Positions 1 to 6,771 of a stretch of DNA of 9,016 bases are shown here, in pieces. Position numbers and translations under genes: made by a program. The notes below the pieces were generated by a model. That model was not told the DNA's origin. It did no database searches and saw only the letters and a program-made list of their open reading frames with translations. Position 1 is the first letter of the stretch. Every line of letters begins with the position of its first letter. The stretch is from Chthoniobacter flavus. Lineage in GTDB: Bacteria; Verrucomicrobiota; Verrucomicrobiia; Chthoniobacterales; DYNR01. The stretch is from the NCBI GenBank assembly GCA_020720945.1, contig DYNR01000079.1, forward strand, positions 1-9,016. Direction: 5' to 3'.

Positions 1-135
1 CAACGGAATACTAAATCGTCATGTTTTAGTAGTTCATTGACATTGGGAACGGGGTCAGGGATTTTGACTCCTGAATACTGAATTTGCCACTGAAGCGTTG
101 GGAATAACCGGACGCGATCTTTTTTTGGCGAGTTT
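1..135. other. Left-edge non-coding stretch
   Basis: No gene is supportable here; this is the region downstream of the serine hydrolase gene, which ends at 136. It contains a small inverted repeat, tactaaa (9-15) and tttagta (25-31), a 7-bp stem with a 9-base loop, and the short tandem ctgaat-a-ctgaat (71-83). Neither has a U-tract or other mark of a terminator for the leftward transcript. A longer minus-strand frame enters this stretch from the hydrolase gene, but it is a shadow frame with unnatural Arg/Pro-rich composition. Confidence 0.5.
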
Positions 136-1227
136 TTATCGGGTAGAAAAAAGAGATTTTAGGAAGAGCGAGTCTTCGAAGCCTGCGCCGGGTTTGCCGA
201 TTCTTGCCACCACGAGATTGCGGGAAGGAACCAGGTAAAGCCGTTGTCCTCCAGAACCGACTAGGGCGAGCAAGTCGGTGGGGGCGGCATGGCTCAGACA
301 AGCGGTTTGCCACCAGCGGAAGTCTGTTTTTGATCCGATACTTTTTTCGATGGAGACTTCGTGGCTGGTTGGCGAAGCGGCGGCGAGGTTGCGCCAGACC
401 CCTTGATAAAAAATCGGAAAGTCCGGGTTGTTTTTTGCGGAATCGCGGAGGATGCCCGGAGGCAGGCGGCGGGAAAATCCTTCCCTCCCATCGGCGAGCA
501 AGAGCAAGCCCAATTTGCCCAATTGGCGGAGAGACAAGTTTGCGCCCGTCGAGTAGTAGGGGGAGCCGTTCCCGTCTAGTCGCCATCCGGAAGTGCTTGC
601 ACCAAAAGGAGAAAGGACTTTTTTTTGGAGCCATTCGAGCGGTGGAGTTTTTTTCTTTTCGAGTTGGGAGGCGAGGATGGTGCCGAAAATTTCGTATCCG
701 CCGGGCCCGTAAGCGAAGGAATGGGCGCGGGGTTCTTGCGGGCGGATGGCGCGGGCTTGGGAGTCTTTATTCTTCAGGTTTTTCCTGTAAAAAATCGGGC
801 CGCCAGAGGGGGCGCCAGCGGAGAAATTCACTAGGTCCGAAAGGGTTGCGTCGTGGTCATTCCAGGATGGCAGGAATTTAGAAACGGGGTCGGAGAAGGA
901 GAGGAGGCCTTCTTTTTCCGCTGTTTTTCCGGCGAGGACAGAGAGGAATTTTGTGATGCTGAAAACAGGCCAAGGCGAGTGGGGTGTCAATCCTGCGGAG
1001 GATTCTTCCAAGAGGGGAGAGCCGTTTTGGAGGATGAGGAGACCGGTTCCGCCGTGTGATTTGGAATAAGCTGCGGCGCGGGCGGGGGAAATTTTTTGGT
1101 TTTCGGAAGAGGGAGAAGTTGTTGGGAAAACGAAAAACGACAGGCAAACCGCAGCGTAGGGGATGCTGCGGGAGAGAGAGAAATTCTTGTGAGAAAGGGG
1201 GTTCCGGAGCCAGGCCGGCGGGGTCAT
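136..1227 (-). CDS. Serine hydrolase, beta-lactamase/transpeptidase-like family, exported
   Basis: This is a 363-residue protein of the class C beta-lactamase / penicillin-binding-protein-like family (serine hydrolases that act on beta-lactams, peptidoglycan peptides or esters). The nucleophile motif S-x-x-K is seen as S90-I-T-K93 within VFSITKF. The second motif, normally Y-x-N, appears as Y173-G-P within FAYGPGGYEIFG, so the usual Asn is missing. A Gly-rich third-motif candidate is GSGGQ at 324-328, in the position of the usual KTG/HxG strand. The N terminus has basic residues and then a hydrophobic run at about 22-36 (IPYAAVCLSFFVF), which resembles a signal peptide, so it probably works outside the cytoplasm. 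Its ATG overlaps the stop of the upstream membrane-protein gene (ATGA), which implies translational coupling. The real substrate cannot be read from sequence; antibiotic resistance should not be assumed. There is no Shine-Dalgarno motif before the start. Confidence 0.85.
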   Translation of the reverse strand: MTPPAWLRNPLSHKNFSLSRSIPYAAVCLSFFVFPTTSPSSENQKISPARAAAYSKSHGGTGLLILQNGSPLLEESSAGLTPHSPWPVFSITKFLSVLAGKTAEKEGLLSFSDPVSKFLPSWNDHDATLSDLVNFSAGAPSGGPIFYRKNLKNKDSQARAIRPQEPRAHSFAYGPGGYEIFGTILASQLEKKKTPPLEWLQKKVLSPFGASTSGWRLDGNGSPYYSTGANLSLRQLGKLGLLLLADGREGFSRRLPPGILRDSAKNNPDFPIFYQGVWRNLAAASPTSHEVSIEKSIGSKTDFRWWQTACLSHAAPTDLLALVGSGGQRLYLVPSRNLVVARIGKPGAGFEDSLFLKSLFSTR

Positions 1228-1598
1228 TGCTTGGGGCGGTTTTGTTCGAGCAGTTCCGCTTTTTTCCAGAGGGCTTGCATTTTAGGGGGGAGGCGGAAGA
1301 GGATGCTCGCGGAGGATGCGACGAGGATGAAGCCGATGAATCCGGCAAAGCCGAGCCCATACCAGATCGGTTGGGGCTGCCCTGAGAAAAAGGCGAAAAC
1401 GCCGAGGAGGGCGAGGCAGACGGTGGCGGTGGTCATCCCGAAGTAGCAGGCTCGGAGAAAGCCGAGGCCGACCATTTTTCGTTTTGCGTTTGAGAGGGGG
1501 AGGAGGATTCCTATGAGAGAGCCGTAGATGCCCGCAAAAATCCCGAGAGCGGTGCCGGGAATCCATGCCAAGGAAGGGTCAAACCATGGTGTTTGCAT
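1224..1598 (-). CDS. Small three-helix membrane protein, function unknown
   Basis: The protein has 124 residues and I do not recognise its family. Three hydrophobic segments are visible at about 12-35 (ending GILLPL), 47-72 and 78-101. The loop after the first helix carries N-A-K-R-K, and the tail after the third carries K-K and more basic residues. By the positive-inside rule this suggests an N-terminus outside and a C-terminus in the cytoplasm. The helices are rich in Gly and small residues (GTALGIFAGIYG; GLGFAGFIGF), as in tightly packed helix bundles. The gene follows typA by 74 bases, with a hairpin in the gap, and its TGA overlaps the ATG of the serine hydrolase gene by four bases. The pair is therefore probably made together, and the small protein may be a membrane partner of the hydrolase. 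That partnership is inference only. No Shine-Dalgarno motif precedes the ATG. Confidence 0.75.
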   Translation of the reverse strand: MQTPWFDPSLAWIPGTALGIFAGIYGSLIGILLPLSNAKRKMVGLGFLRACYFGMTTATVCLALLGVFAFFSGQPQPIWYGLGFAGFIGFILVASSASILFRLPPKMQALWKKAELLEQNRPKQ

Positions 1599-1614
1599 AA
1601 GTTTGGGGAACGGA

Positions 1615-1648
1615 TCGAAGCGGTTGCGGCAGGGAGCAACCGCTTCGA
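1615..1648 (-). terminator. Perfect 13-bp hairpin behind typA (terminator-like, no U-tract)
   Basis: tcgaagcggttgc (1615-1627) and its exact complement gcaaccgcttcga (1636-1648) enclose the 8-base loop ggcaggga. The hairpin lies 24 bases past the typA stop and 16 bases before the next ATG. On the minus strand the bases after the stem (tccgttcccc) are not U-rich, so it is not a classical intrinsic terminator. It could be a partial terminator, an RNA-stability or processing stem that separates typA from the downstream pair, or a factor-assisted terminator. The structure is seen directly; the role is inferred. Confidence 0.5.
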
Positions 1649-1672
1649 AGCGAAGGAGCTTTTAGGAGGTAA

Positions 1673-3484
1673 TTAAGCCGTTTTTGAAGATGCGCGTTTT
1701 CTTGCCGTGGCCTCCAAGATTTTTTTGCGGATGCGCAAAGATTTTGGGGTCGCCTCGACATATTCGTCTTGGGCGATGTATTCCAAGGATCGTTCTAGGG
1801 ACATGACGAGTGGGGGGGCGAGTTGGATGCCCTTGCCGTCGCCTTGGCTGCGCATATTGGTGAGTTTTTTCGCCTTGCAAGGATTCACGGGCATATCGTC
1901 CGGGCGCGCGTTTTCCCCGATGATCATGCCTTCGTAGATTTCTTCTCCGGGAGCGATGAAGAGGCGTCCGCGTGCCTGGATCGTGTCTAGGGCGTAAGCG
2001 GTGCTTGTCCCGTTTTCCATCGCGACGAGGACACCGTTGTTGCGGCTTGCGATTTCGCCTTTGTGCGGGCCGTATTCTTTGAACAAGTGGCTGGAGATGC
2101 CGTGGCCTTTGGTCAAGTTGACCAGGTCGGTATCGAAGCCGATGATGCCGCGGGTCGGGATAACTGCTTGAACGAGAACGCTGTGGGGGTGGTGTTCCAT
2201 GTTGACGATTTCGGCTTTTCGCCCGGCGAGGTTTTGCAGGATGTCGCCCAAGTTGTCTGGCGGGACATCGACATAAAGGTTTTCGAAGGGTTCGAGCAAT
2301 TCGCCGCTGTCATCTTTTTGGTAGATGACTTCTGGGCGGGAGACGAGGATTTCGAAGCCCTCGCGGCGCATCTGTTCGACGAGGATGGCGATTTGCATTT
2401 CGCCGCGGGCCTTGATTTCAAAGTGGCCGGCGACATCGGTGTCGGAGAACTGGAGGGAGACATTGCCGCGGGTTTCGCGGACGAGGCGGTCTTTGATTTG
2501 GCGGGCGGTGAGGAGTTTGCCTTCGCGTCCGGCGAGAGGGGAATCGTTCACGCAAATTTTCATCGCGATGGTCGGGGGGTCGATGTCGATGACCGGGAGG
2601 GGGGCGATGTCTTCGGACTCGTTGAGGGTTTCCCCGATATAGACTTCCTCGAAGCCCGTGATGCCGACGATGTCCCCTTCGCTGGCACTTTCGATTTGGA
2701 TGCGGTCGAGGCCCTCGTGGCCGAAAATCGCGGAGACCGTGCTTTTCTCTTTGATGCCGTTTTTGTGGACGCAGTAGATCGCTTGGCCGACGCGGACCGT
2801 GCCGCTGGTGATCCTGCCCAAAGCGATGCGCCCCAGGTAATCGCTGTAGTCCAAATTTGACACAAGCATTTGGAAATACGGTTGTTCCGATTTTGATGGC
2901 GGGGGGCAATGCCAGGCGATCGCCTCGTAGAGAGGGATCATGGTTTGGCTCGGGTCCACCATTTCGCGTTTGGCGTAGCCGTCGCGGGCGCTGGCGTAAA
3001 TGTGGGGGAAGTCCAGTTGTTCGTCCGTCGCTTCCAGTTCCAAGAAAAGCTCGAAGATCATGTCTAGGACTTTGTGGGGGCGGGCGTTTTCGCGGTCGAT
3101 TTTGTTGATGACGACAATCGGTTTGAGTTTGTTTTGCATCGCCTTGCGCAAGACGAATTTGGTTTGCGCCTGCGGGCCGTCGTGGGCATCCACGACGAGC
3201 AGGACACCGTCCACCATTTTCATGATGCGTTCGACCTCGCCGCCGAAGTCCGCGTGGCCGGGGGTATCCACGATATTGATTTTGTATTTGTCCCAGTGGA
3301 ACGAAGCGTTTTTAGCGCGGATGGTGATGCCTTTTTCCTTTTCCAAATCCATCGAATCCATCACGCGTTCATCCACTTTTTGGTTGGCGCGGAAGGTGCC
3401 CGCTTGCTTCAGAAGTTGGTCAACGAGAGTGGTTTTCCCGTGATCAACATGGGCGATGATTGCGATGTTTCTAATGTTTTCCAT
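1673..3484 (-). CDS. typA: Ribosome-associated translational GTPase TypA/BipA
   Basis: This is a 603-residue translational GTPase, close to the usual length (E. coli BipA is about 607). BipA binds the 70S ribosome and assists 50S subunit assembly and growth under stress or cold. The GTPase motifs are intact: G1 AHVDHGKT at 11-18, G2 region EKGITI at 50-55, G3 DTPGH at 73-77 and G4 NKID at 127-130. The N-terminal sequence MENIRNIAIIAHVDHGKTTL is characteristic of the family, as is the C-terminal domain with its basic end. The ATG at 3484 is chosen because homologues start just before this motif. The open frame continues upstream to 3676, but that part contains the promoter and encodes low-quality Arg/Pro-rich sequence. 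Codon choice favours C-ending codons, as expected for an efficiently translated gene. Only a short leader of about 18 bases is predicted, without a Shine-Dalgarno motif. Confidence 0.97.
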   Translation of the reverse strand: MENIRNIAIIAHVDHGKTTLVDQLLKQAGTFRANQKVDERVMDSMDLEKEKGITIRAKNASFHWDKYKINIVDTPGHADFGGEVERIMKMVDGVLLVVDAHDGPQAQTKFVLRKAMQNKLKPIVVINKIDRENARPHKVLDMIFELFLELEATDEQLDFPHIYASARDGYAKREMVDPSQTMIPLYEAIAWHCPPPSKSEQPYFQMLVSNLDYSDYLGRIALGRITSGTVRVGQAIYCVHKNGIKEKSTVSAIFGHEGLDRIQIESASEGDIVGITGFEEVYIGETLNESEDIAPLPVIDIDPPTIAMKICVNDSPLAGREGKLLTARQIKDRLVRETRGNVSLQFSDTDVAGHFEIKARGEMQIAILVEQMRREGFEILVSRPEVIYQKDDSGELLEPFENLYVDVPPDNLGDILQNLAGRKAEIVNMEHHPHSVLVQAVIPTRGIIGFDTDLVNLTKGHGISSHLFKEYGPHKGEIASRNNGVLVAMENGTSTAYALDTIQARGRLFIAPGEEIYEGMIIGENARPDDMPVNPCKAKKLTNMRSQGDGKGIQLAPPLVMSLERSLEYIAQDEYVEATPKSLRIRKKILEATARKRASSKTA

Positions 3485-3508
3485 GATGTTTTCTGTTTGT
3501 GAGGGCGC

Positions 3509-3537
3509 ACTATGGACGCGAGGTGAGAAACTGTCAA
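3509..3537 (-). promoter_or_regulatory. Sigma70-like promoter for typA
   Basis: On the minus strand a perfect TTGACA (3537-3532) is followed, after exactly 17 bases, by CATAGT (3514-3509), a 4/6 match to TATAAT. Transcription would start near 3502, about 18 bases before the typA ATG. Position, orientation and spacing all fit. The start site itself is inferred. Confidence 0.65.
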
Positions 3538-3538
3538 C

Positions 3539-3551
3539 CCCCGCGCCGGGG
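3539..3551. repeat. Short GC palindrome between the divergent genes
   Basis: ccccg (3539-3543) and cgggg (3547-3551) form a 5-bp stem around cgc. It lies just upstream of the typA -35 box and before the rightward operon. It could be a small operator or only a by-product of GC-rich sequence; nothing here decides. Confidence 0.25.
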
Positions 3552-3585
3552 AGGTTTTCGTTTCGTTGTTTCTGGGTTTTCGTCA

Positions 3586-3591
3586 TAGAAT
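3586..3591 (+). promoter_or_regulatory. Possible -10 box for the rightward operon
   Basis: TAGAAT is a 5/6 match to TATAAT, in the only gap before the rluA-hom-thrC-lysC-pyrD series. No good -35 is found at 16-19 bases upstream; the region is T/G-rich (ttcgtt, ttgttt). If this box is used, transcription would begin at about 3597-3600, next to the candidate GTG start codons at 3599 and 3605, so the message would be almost leaderless. Confidence 0.25.
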
Positions 3592-3598
3592 CTGCGCG

Positions 3599-4396
3599 GT
3601 GCAGGTGGATTTCAAAATTTTGGAAGAGGAGGAAGGGTTTCTTGCGGTGGACAAGCCGGCGGGGTTGCTCGTGCATCCGACGAAGCCGGGGGGACCTCCT
3701 ACTTTGCTTGATGGGCTCGGGCAGCTTTTGGTTTACGAGATCGCGAACGGCGGGCAGGTTGGGATTGTAAATCGTTTAGACAGAGAGACTAGCGGAGTTG
3801 TGTTGGTGGCGAAAACCGCGGTGGCGGCGCGGGAGTTGGGCCGGGCCATGAAAAGCCGTTCGGTGCGCAAGCTGTATGTGGCGCTGTGTTTCGGGTGGCC
3901 GAGGGAAGAGCGGTTTGAGGTGGACGAGCCGATGCGGAGGGTGGGAGAAGTGGTGGAGTCGAAGGTTTGGCTCAAGAGGGGGACGGGGTTTGGCGGGCAG
4001 GAGGCGAAGACGCGGTTTGCGGTTTTGCAAAAATTTCGTAACGGGGCCGGGGAGGAATTTAGCTTGGTGGCGGCGGAGCCGGAAACGGGGCGGACGCACC
4101 AGATCCGGGTTCACCTGGCGCACGCCGGGGTTCCCGTCGTTGGCGACAAACTTTACGCTCGGGGGGAGGAGTGGTATTTGCGTTTTGTGGACGGTGGGTG
4201 GACGGCGGAGATGGAAGGGGTTTTGCGGATGCGGCGGCACGCGTTGCATTCGTTGGCGATGGGGTTTGTTTTTTGCGGGAAAGAACACTTGGTGATTTCG
4301 TCGCTCCCGGCTGACATGGCATCATTTTTGTGTGGAAACGGGGGCGAGATTCCGTTTATTCTCCCGCCTCCATGGAATCAATCGGTATCGGCATAG
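3599..4396 (+). CDS. RluA-family RNA pseudouridine synthase
   Basis: The enzyme isomerises uridine to pseudouridine in rRNA and/or tRNA. From the GTG at 3599 it has 265 residues. Visible family marks are: FLAVDKPAGLLVHP at 14-27; the catalytic segment NRLDRETSG at 58-66 with catalytic Asp61 (the common HRLD has Asn here instead of His); KLYVAL at 91-96; PETGRTHQIRVHLAH at 161-175; and RHALHS at 213-218. It has no S4 RNA-binding domain at its N-terminus, so it belongs to the compact RluA/TruC-like group. The exact target base cannot be told. No ATG is available at the N-terminus: TTG 3566, GTG 3599 and GTG 3605 are the candidates. I prefer 3599 or 3605, because the sequence from there fits the family and 3566 lies upstream of the possible -10 box. 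The 3' end overlaps the next gene, hom, by 25 bases. Confidence 0.88.
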   Translation: MQVDFKILEEEEGFLAVDKPAGLLVHPTKPGGPPTLLDGLGQLLVYEIANGGQVGIVNRLDRETSGVVLVAKTAVAARELGRAMKSRSVRKLYVALCFGWPREERFEVDEPMRRVGEVVESKVWLKRGTGFGGQEAKTRFAVLQKFRNGAGEEFSLVAAEPETGRTHQIRVHLAHAGVPVVGDKLYARGEEWYLRFVDGGWTAEMEGVLRMRRHALHSLAMGFVFCGKEHLVISSLPADMASFLCGNGGEIPFILPPPWNQSVSA

Positions 4397-5673
4397 CAGG
4401 CTTCGGCACAGTCGGAAGCGGAGTCTATAAGAATCTTGAAAAGAACGGGTCTCTCTTGCGCGAGAGGACGGGAGCTTCATTTTCCGTCCGCAAGGTGGCG
4501 GTGAAGAATCCCGGCAAGAAGCGGGAGGTCGAGTTGCCTGCGGGAGTGGTGACTCCGGATTGGAGGGACTTGGTGGCGGATCCCGAGATCCGGGTGGTTG
4601 TGGAGTTGATGGGAGGGGTCGAGGAGCCATTGCAGTTATTCCGCGAAGCAATTTTGGCGGGCAAGATCGTGGTCACTGGGAACAAGGCGTTGCTTGCCGA
4701 GCACGGGCACGAGATTTTTCAGTTGGCCAACAGCAAGAATGTGCCGCTTTTTTACGAGGCGGCGGTGGCGGGAGGCATCCCGATTATCCAGGCCGTCCGG
4801 CACGCGTTCGTCGGAAACCGGATAGAAAGTATGCAGGGGATCCTGAACGGGACGAGCAATTATATTTTGACGCGGATGCAGGATACGGGGATGGATTTTG
4901 CGCCCGCGTTGGCGGAGGCGCAAGAGTTGGGCTATGCCGAGGCAGACCCCGCGTTGGACATCAACGGCTGGGATGCCGCGCACAAGGCGATTATCTTAGC
5001 ATCGCTTGCCTACGGGAAATGGATTCCTTCCAGTCAAGTATATGTTCAAGGGATTGAAGGAGTTACGGCGTATGACATCCGTTTTGCCGATATGCTCGGC
5101 TACAAGATCAAGCTCATAGCATCCATCCGTGCGCACGAGGACGGGAGGATCGCGGTGCGGGTTTGCCCTACGCTCATTCCGCACGAGCATGTGCTGGCAT
5201 CGGTCAGCGGAGTTTTTAATGCGATTTGGTTGCGCGGGGATGTGGTGGGCGAATCGTTGTTTTACGGACGGGGGGCGGGGCAGGATCCGACGAGCAGTTC
5301 GGTGATCGCGGATTTGGCGCAAGCGGCGGCGGTGTTGGGGCGCGGGGGTAACGATAGAGGGTTTGCTGCGCACGATCTTTACGGGGACTGTTTGCCGATG
5401 GCGGAATCGCTTTCCCCATATTACTTGCGGTTGGCAGTCGAAGACCGTCCGGGGGTTTTGGCGCAAATCGCAGGGATTCTTGCGAACCATGACATCGGGA
5501 TCGCCTCGGTCATGCAGTCGCAAGGTTTGATTGACGGGAAGTTGCCGCTTATCCTGATGTTGCACCAAGCGCGGCACGGCAAGATGCAGGAGGCGCTTGC
5601 CGAAATTTCCTCGCTCCGTTGCGTTTTGGCGGAGCCCCGCCTTTTCCATGTCGAACCAACCAAGAAAGTATGA
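4372..5673 (+). CDS. hom: Homoserine dehydrogenase with C-terminal ACT domain
   Basis: It catalyses NAD(P)H-dependent reduction of aspartate semialdehyde to homoserine, the step leading to threonine and methionine. The 433-residue length is typical of the monofunctional enzyme. The dinucleotide-binding loop is GFGTVGSG at 10-17. NKALLAEHG (104-112), EAAVAGGIPII (129-139), ILNGTSNYILTRM (157-169) and DINGWDAAHK (196-205), with the likely catalytic Lys205, follow in order. GRGAGQDPTSSS lies at 299-310. An ACT domain begins at about 351 (RLAVEDRPGVLAQIAGIL), which suggests feedback control by an amino acid, usually threonine. The ATG at 4372 is chosen because the Rossmann strand begins at once; a GTG at 4330 would add 14 unlikely residues. 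The gene starts inside the end of the pseudouridine synthase gene, and its TGA overlaps the thrC ATG (ATGA). Confidence 0.96.
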   Translation: MESIGIGIAGFGTVGSGVYKNLEKNGSLLRERTGASFSVRKVAVKNPGKKREVELPAGVVTPDWRDLVADPEIRVVVELMGGVEEPLQLFREAILAGKIVVTGNKALLAEHGHEIFQLANSKNVPLFYEAAVAGGIPIIQAVRHAFVGNRIESMQGILNGTSNYILTRMQDTGMDFAPALAEAQELGYAEADPALDINGWDAAHKAIILASLAYGKWIPSSQVYVQGIEGVTAYDIRFADMLGYKIKLIASIRAHEDGRIAVRVCPTLIPHEHVLASVSGVFNAIWLRGDVVGESLFYGRGAGQDPTSSSVIADLAQAAAVLGRGGNDRGFAAHDLYGDCLPMAESLSPYYLRLAVEDRPGVLAQIAGILANHDIGIASVMQSQGLIDGKLPLILMLHQARHGKMQEALAEISSLRCVLAEPRLFHVEPTKKV

Positions 5674-6767
5674 TACCTAAAACTTTGCATGACCGCGGTG
5701 TAATCAGCCGTTACCGTTCTTTTCTTCCCGTTTCCGAAGCCACGCCCGTGGTATCCTTGAACGAGGGTTCCACGCCGTTGATCCATTCGCCGTGGTTGAG
5801 TGGTGTGGCGGGGGATGGTGCAGAAGTGTATCTCAAATACGAAGGGCTGAACCCGACCGGTTCGTTCAAGGACCGCGGGATGACGATGGCGATTTCCAAG
5901 GCGGCAGAGCGCGGGGCCAAGGCCGTGATTTGTGCATCCACGGGGAATACTTCGGCGGCGGCGGCGGCTTATGCGGCGCGGGCGGGGATGCGTTGTGCGG
6001 TGATTTTGCCGGCAGGGAAAATTGCGGCAGGCAAGCTGTTGCAGGCGTTTATTTATGGGGCGGATGTGGTTGCGATCCGCGGGAATTTCGATGATGCGCT
6101 GGATTTGGTGCGAGAGTTTTCTGCGAGGGAAGAATTTGAGATTGTTAATTCGATCAACCCGTTCCGGATTCAAGGGCAAAAAACCGCATCGTTCGAGATC
6201 ATCGAAGAGTTGGGGGAAGCTCCCGACCTTCACATTTTGCCCGTCGGAAATGCGGGGAACATCACGGCTTACTGGCTGGGATACCGCGAGTTTTTTGAAG
6301 CGGGGAAGTCTTCCCGTCTCCCGAAAATGGTGGGGATCCAAGCGGCGGGTTCTGCGCCTGTTTATCTGGATCGGGTGGTTGAAGAACCCGAGACGATCGC
6401 GTCGGCGATCCGGATCGGGAACCCCGCGAGCTGGGATGGGGCGAGGGCGGCACTGAGAGATTCCGGCGGGGCGGTCGATGTGGTTACGGACGAAGAAATC
6501 GTTCAGGCTCAAATCCTTCTGGCATCGCGCGATGGCATTTTTGTCGAGCCTGCCAGCGCGGCATCCGTCGCCGGTTTTTTGAAGTGCCACGGCAAAGCCC
6601 GTTGTGCCAAGTGCCCTTTTCCCGCCGGGAAGGCGAATGCAAAAATTGTGCTGACCGTCACGGGACACGGGTTAAAAGATCCGGGGACTCCCGCGGCAAA
6701 AGAGATGCGGATCACCGAGGCTGATGCGACTTTGGAAGCCGTGCTGTCCGTTTTGAAACTTGCCTAG
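5670..6767 (+). CDS. thrC: Threonine synthase (PLP enzyme)
   Basis: It converts O-phosphohomoserine to threonine and phosphate. The 365 residues match the short, B. subtilis-like form. The PLP lysine is Lys67 in NPTGSFKDRG (61-70). The substrate loop STGNTSAAAA is at 90-99, the phosphate-binding PVGNAGNI at 191-198, EPASAAS at 293-299 and VTGHGLKDP at 330-338. The absence of the long N-terminal domain excludes the E. coli/yeast type. Between residues 306 and 315 there is a cluster C306-H307-x4-C312-x2-C315, which I do not associate with the family in general. The start overlaps the hom stop by four bases, and aspartokinase begins four bases after the stop, so the three genes are almost surely one transcript. 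The A-rich bases before the ATG (aagaaag) are not a real Shine-Dalgarno motif. Confidence 0.95.
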   Translation: MIPKTLHDRGVISRYRSFLPVSEATPVVSLNEGSTPLIHSPWLSGVAGDGAEVYLKYEGLNPTGSFKDRGMTMAISKAAERGAKAVICASTGNTSAAAAAYAARAGMRCAVILPAGKIAAGKLLQAFIYGADVVAIRGNFDDALDLVREFSAREEFEIVNSINPFRIQGQKTASFEIIEELGEAPDLHILPVGNAGNITAYWLGYREFFEAGKSSRLPKMVGIQAAGSAPVYLDRVVEEPETIASAIRIGNPASWDGARAALRDSGGAVDVVTDEEIVQAQILLASRDGIFVEPASAASVAGFLKCHGKARCAKCPFPAGKANAKIVLTVTGHGLKDPGTPAAKEMRITEADATLEAVLSVLKLA

Positions 6768-6771
6768 AACC

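Noticed and set aside
37..65. TTGACA (37-42) on the plus strand as a promoter
   Set aside because: The hexamer is perfect, but the base group 17 positions later (gatttt) matches TATAAT poorly and no plus-strand gene follows.
1664..1692. aggaggt (1664-1670) as a ribosome binding site for a plus-strand ORF at 1690
   Set aside because: The ATG is about 20 bases away, too far, and the 38-codon frame lies antisense to the typA end with no features. The match is probably chance in the typA 3' untranslated stretch.
2063..2860. 265-codon open frame antisense to typA
   Set aside because: The translation is an Asp/Ala/Val-rich mirror of typA with no domain, and typA has complete GTPase motifs. It is a shadow of codon bias.
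3485..3586. N-terminal extension of TypA to the ATG at 3586 or further upstream
   Set aside because: The extension would contain the TTGACA/CATAGT promoter, has no similarity to the family N-terminus, and MENIRNIAIIAHVDHGKT already begins where homologues do.
5421..6668. 415-codon minus-strand frame across the hom end and most of thrC
   Set aside because: Its product is Arg/Pro-rich without motifs, and both genes below it are certain. Long antisense frames are expected at this base composition.
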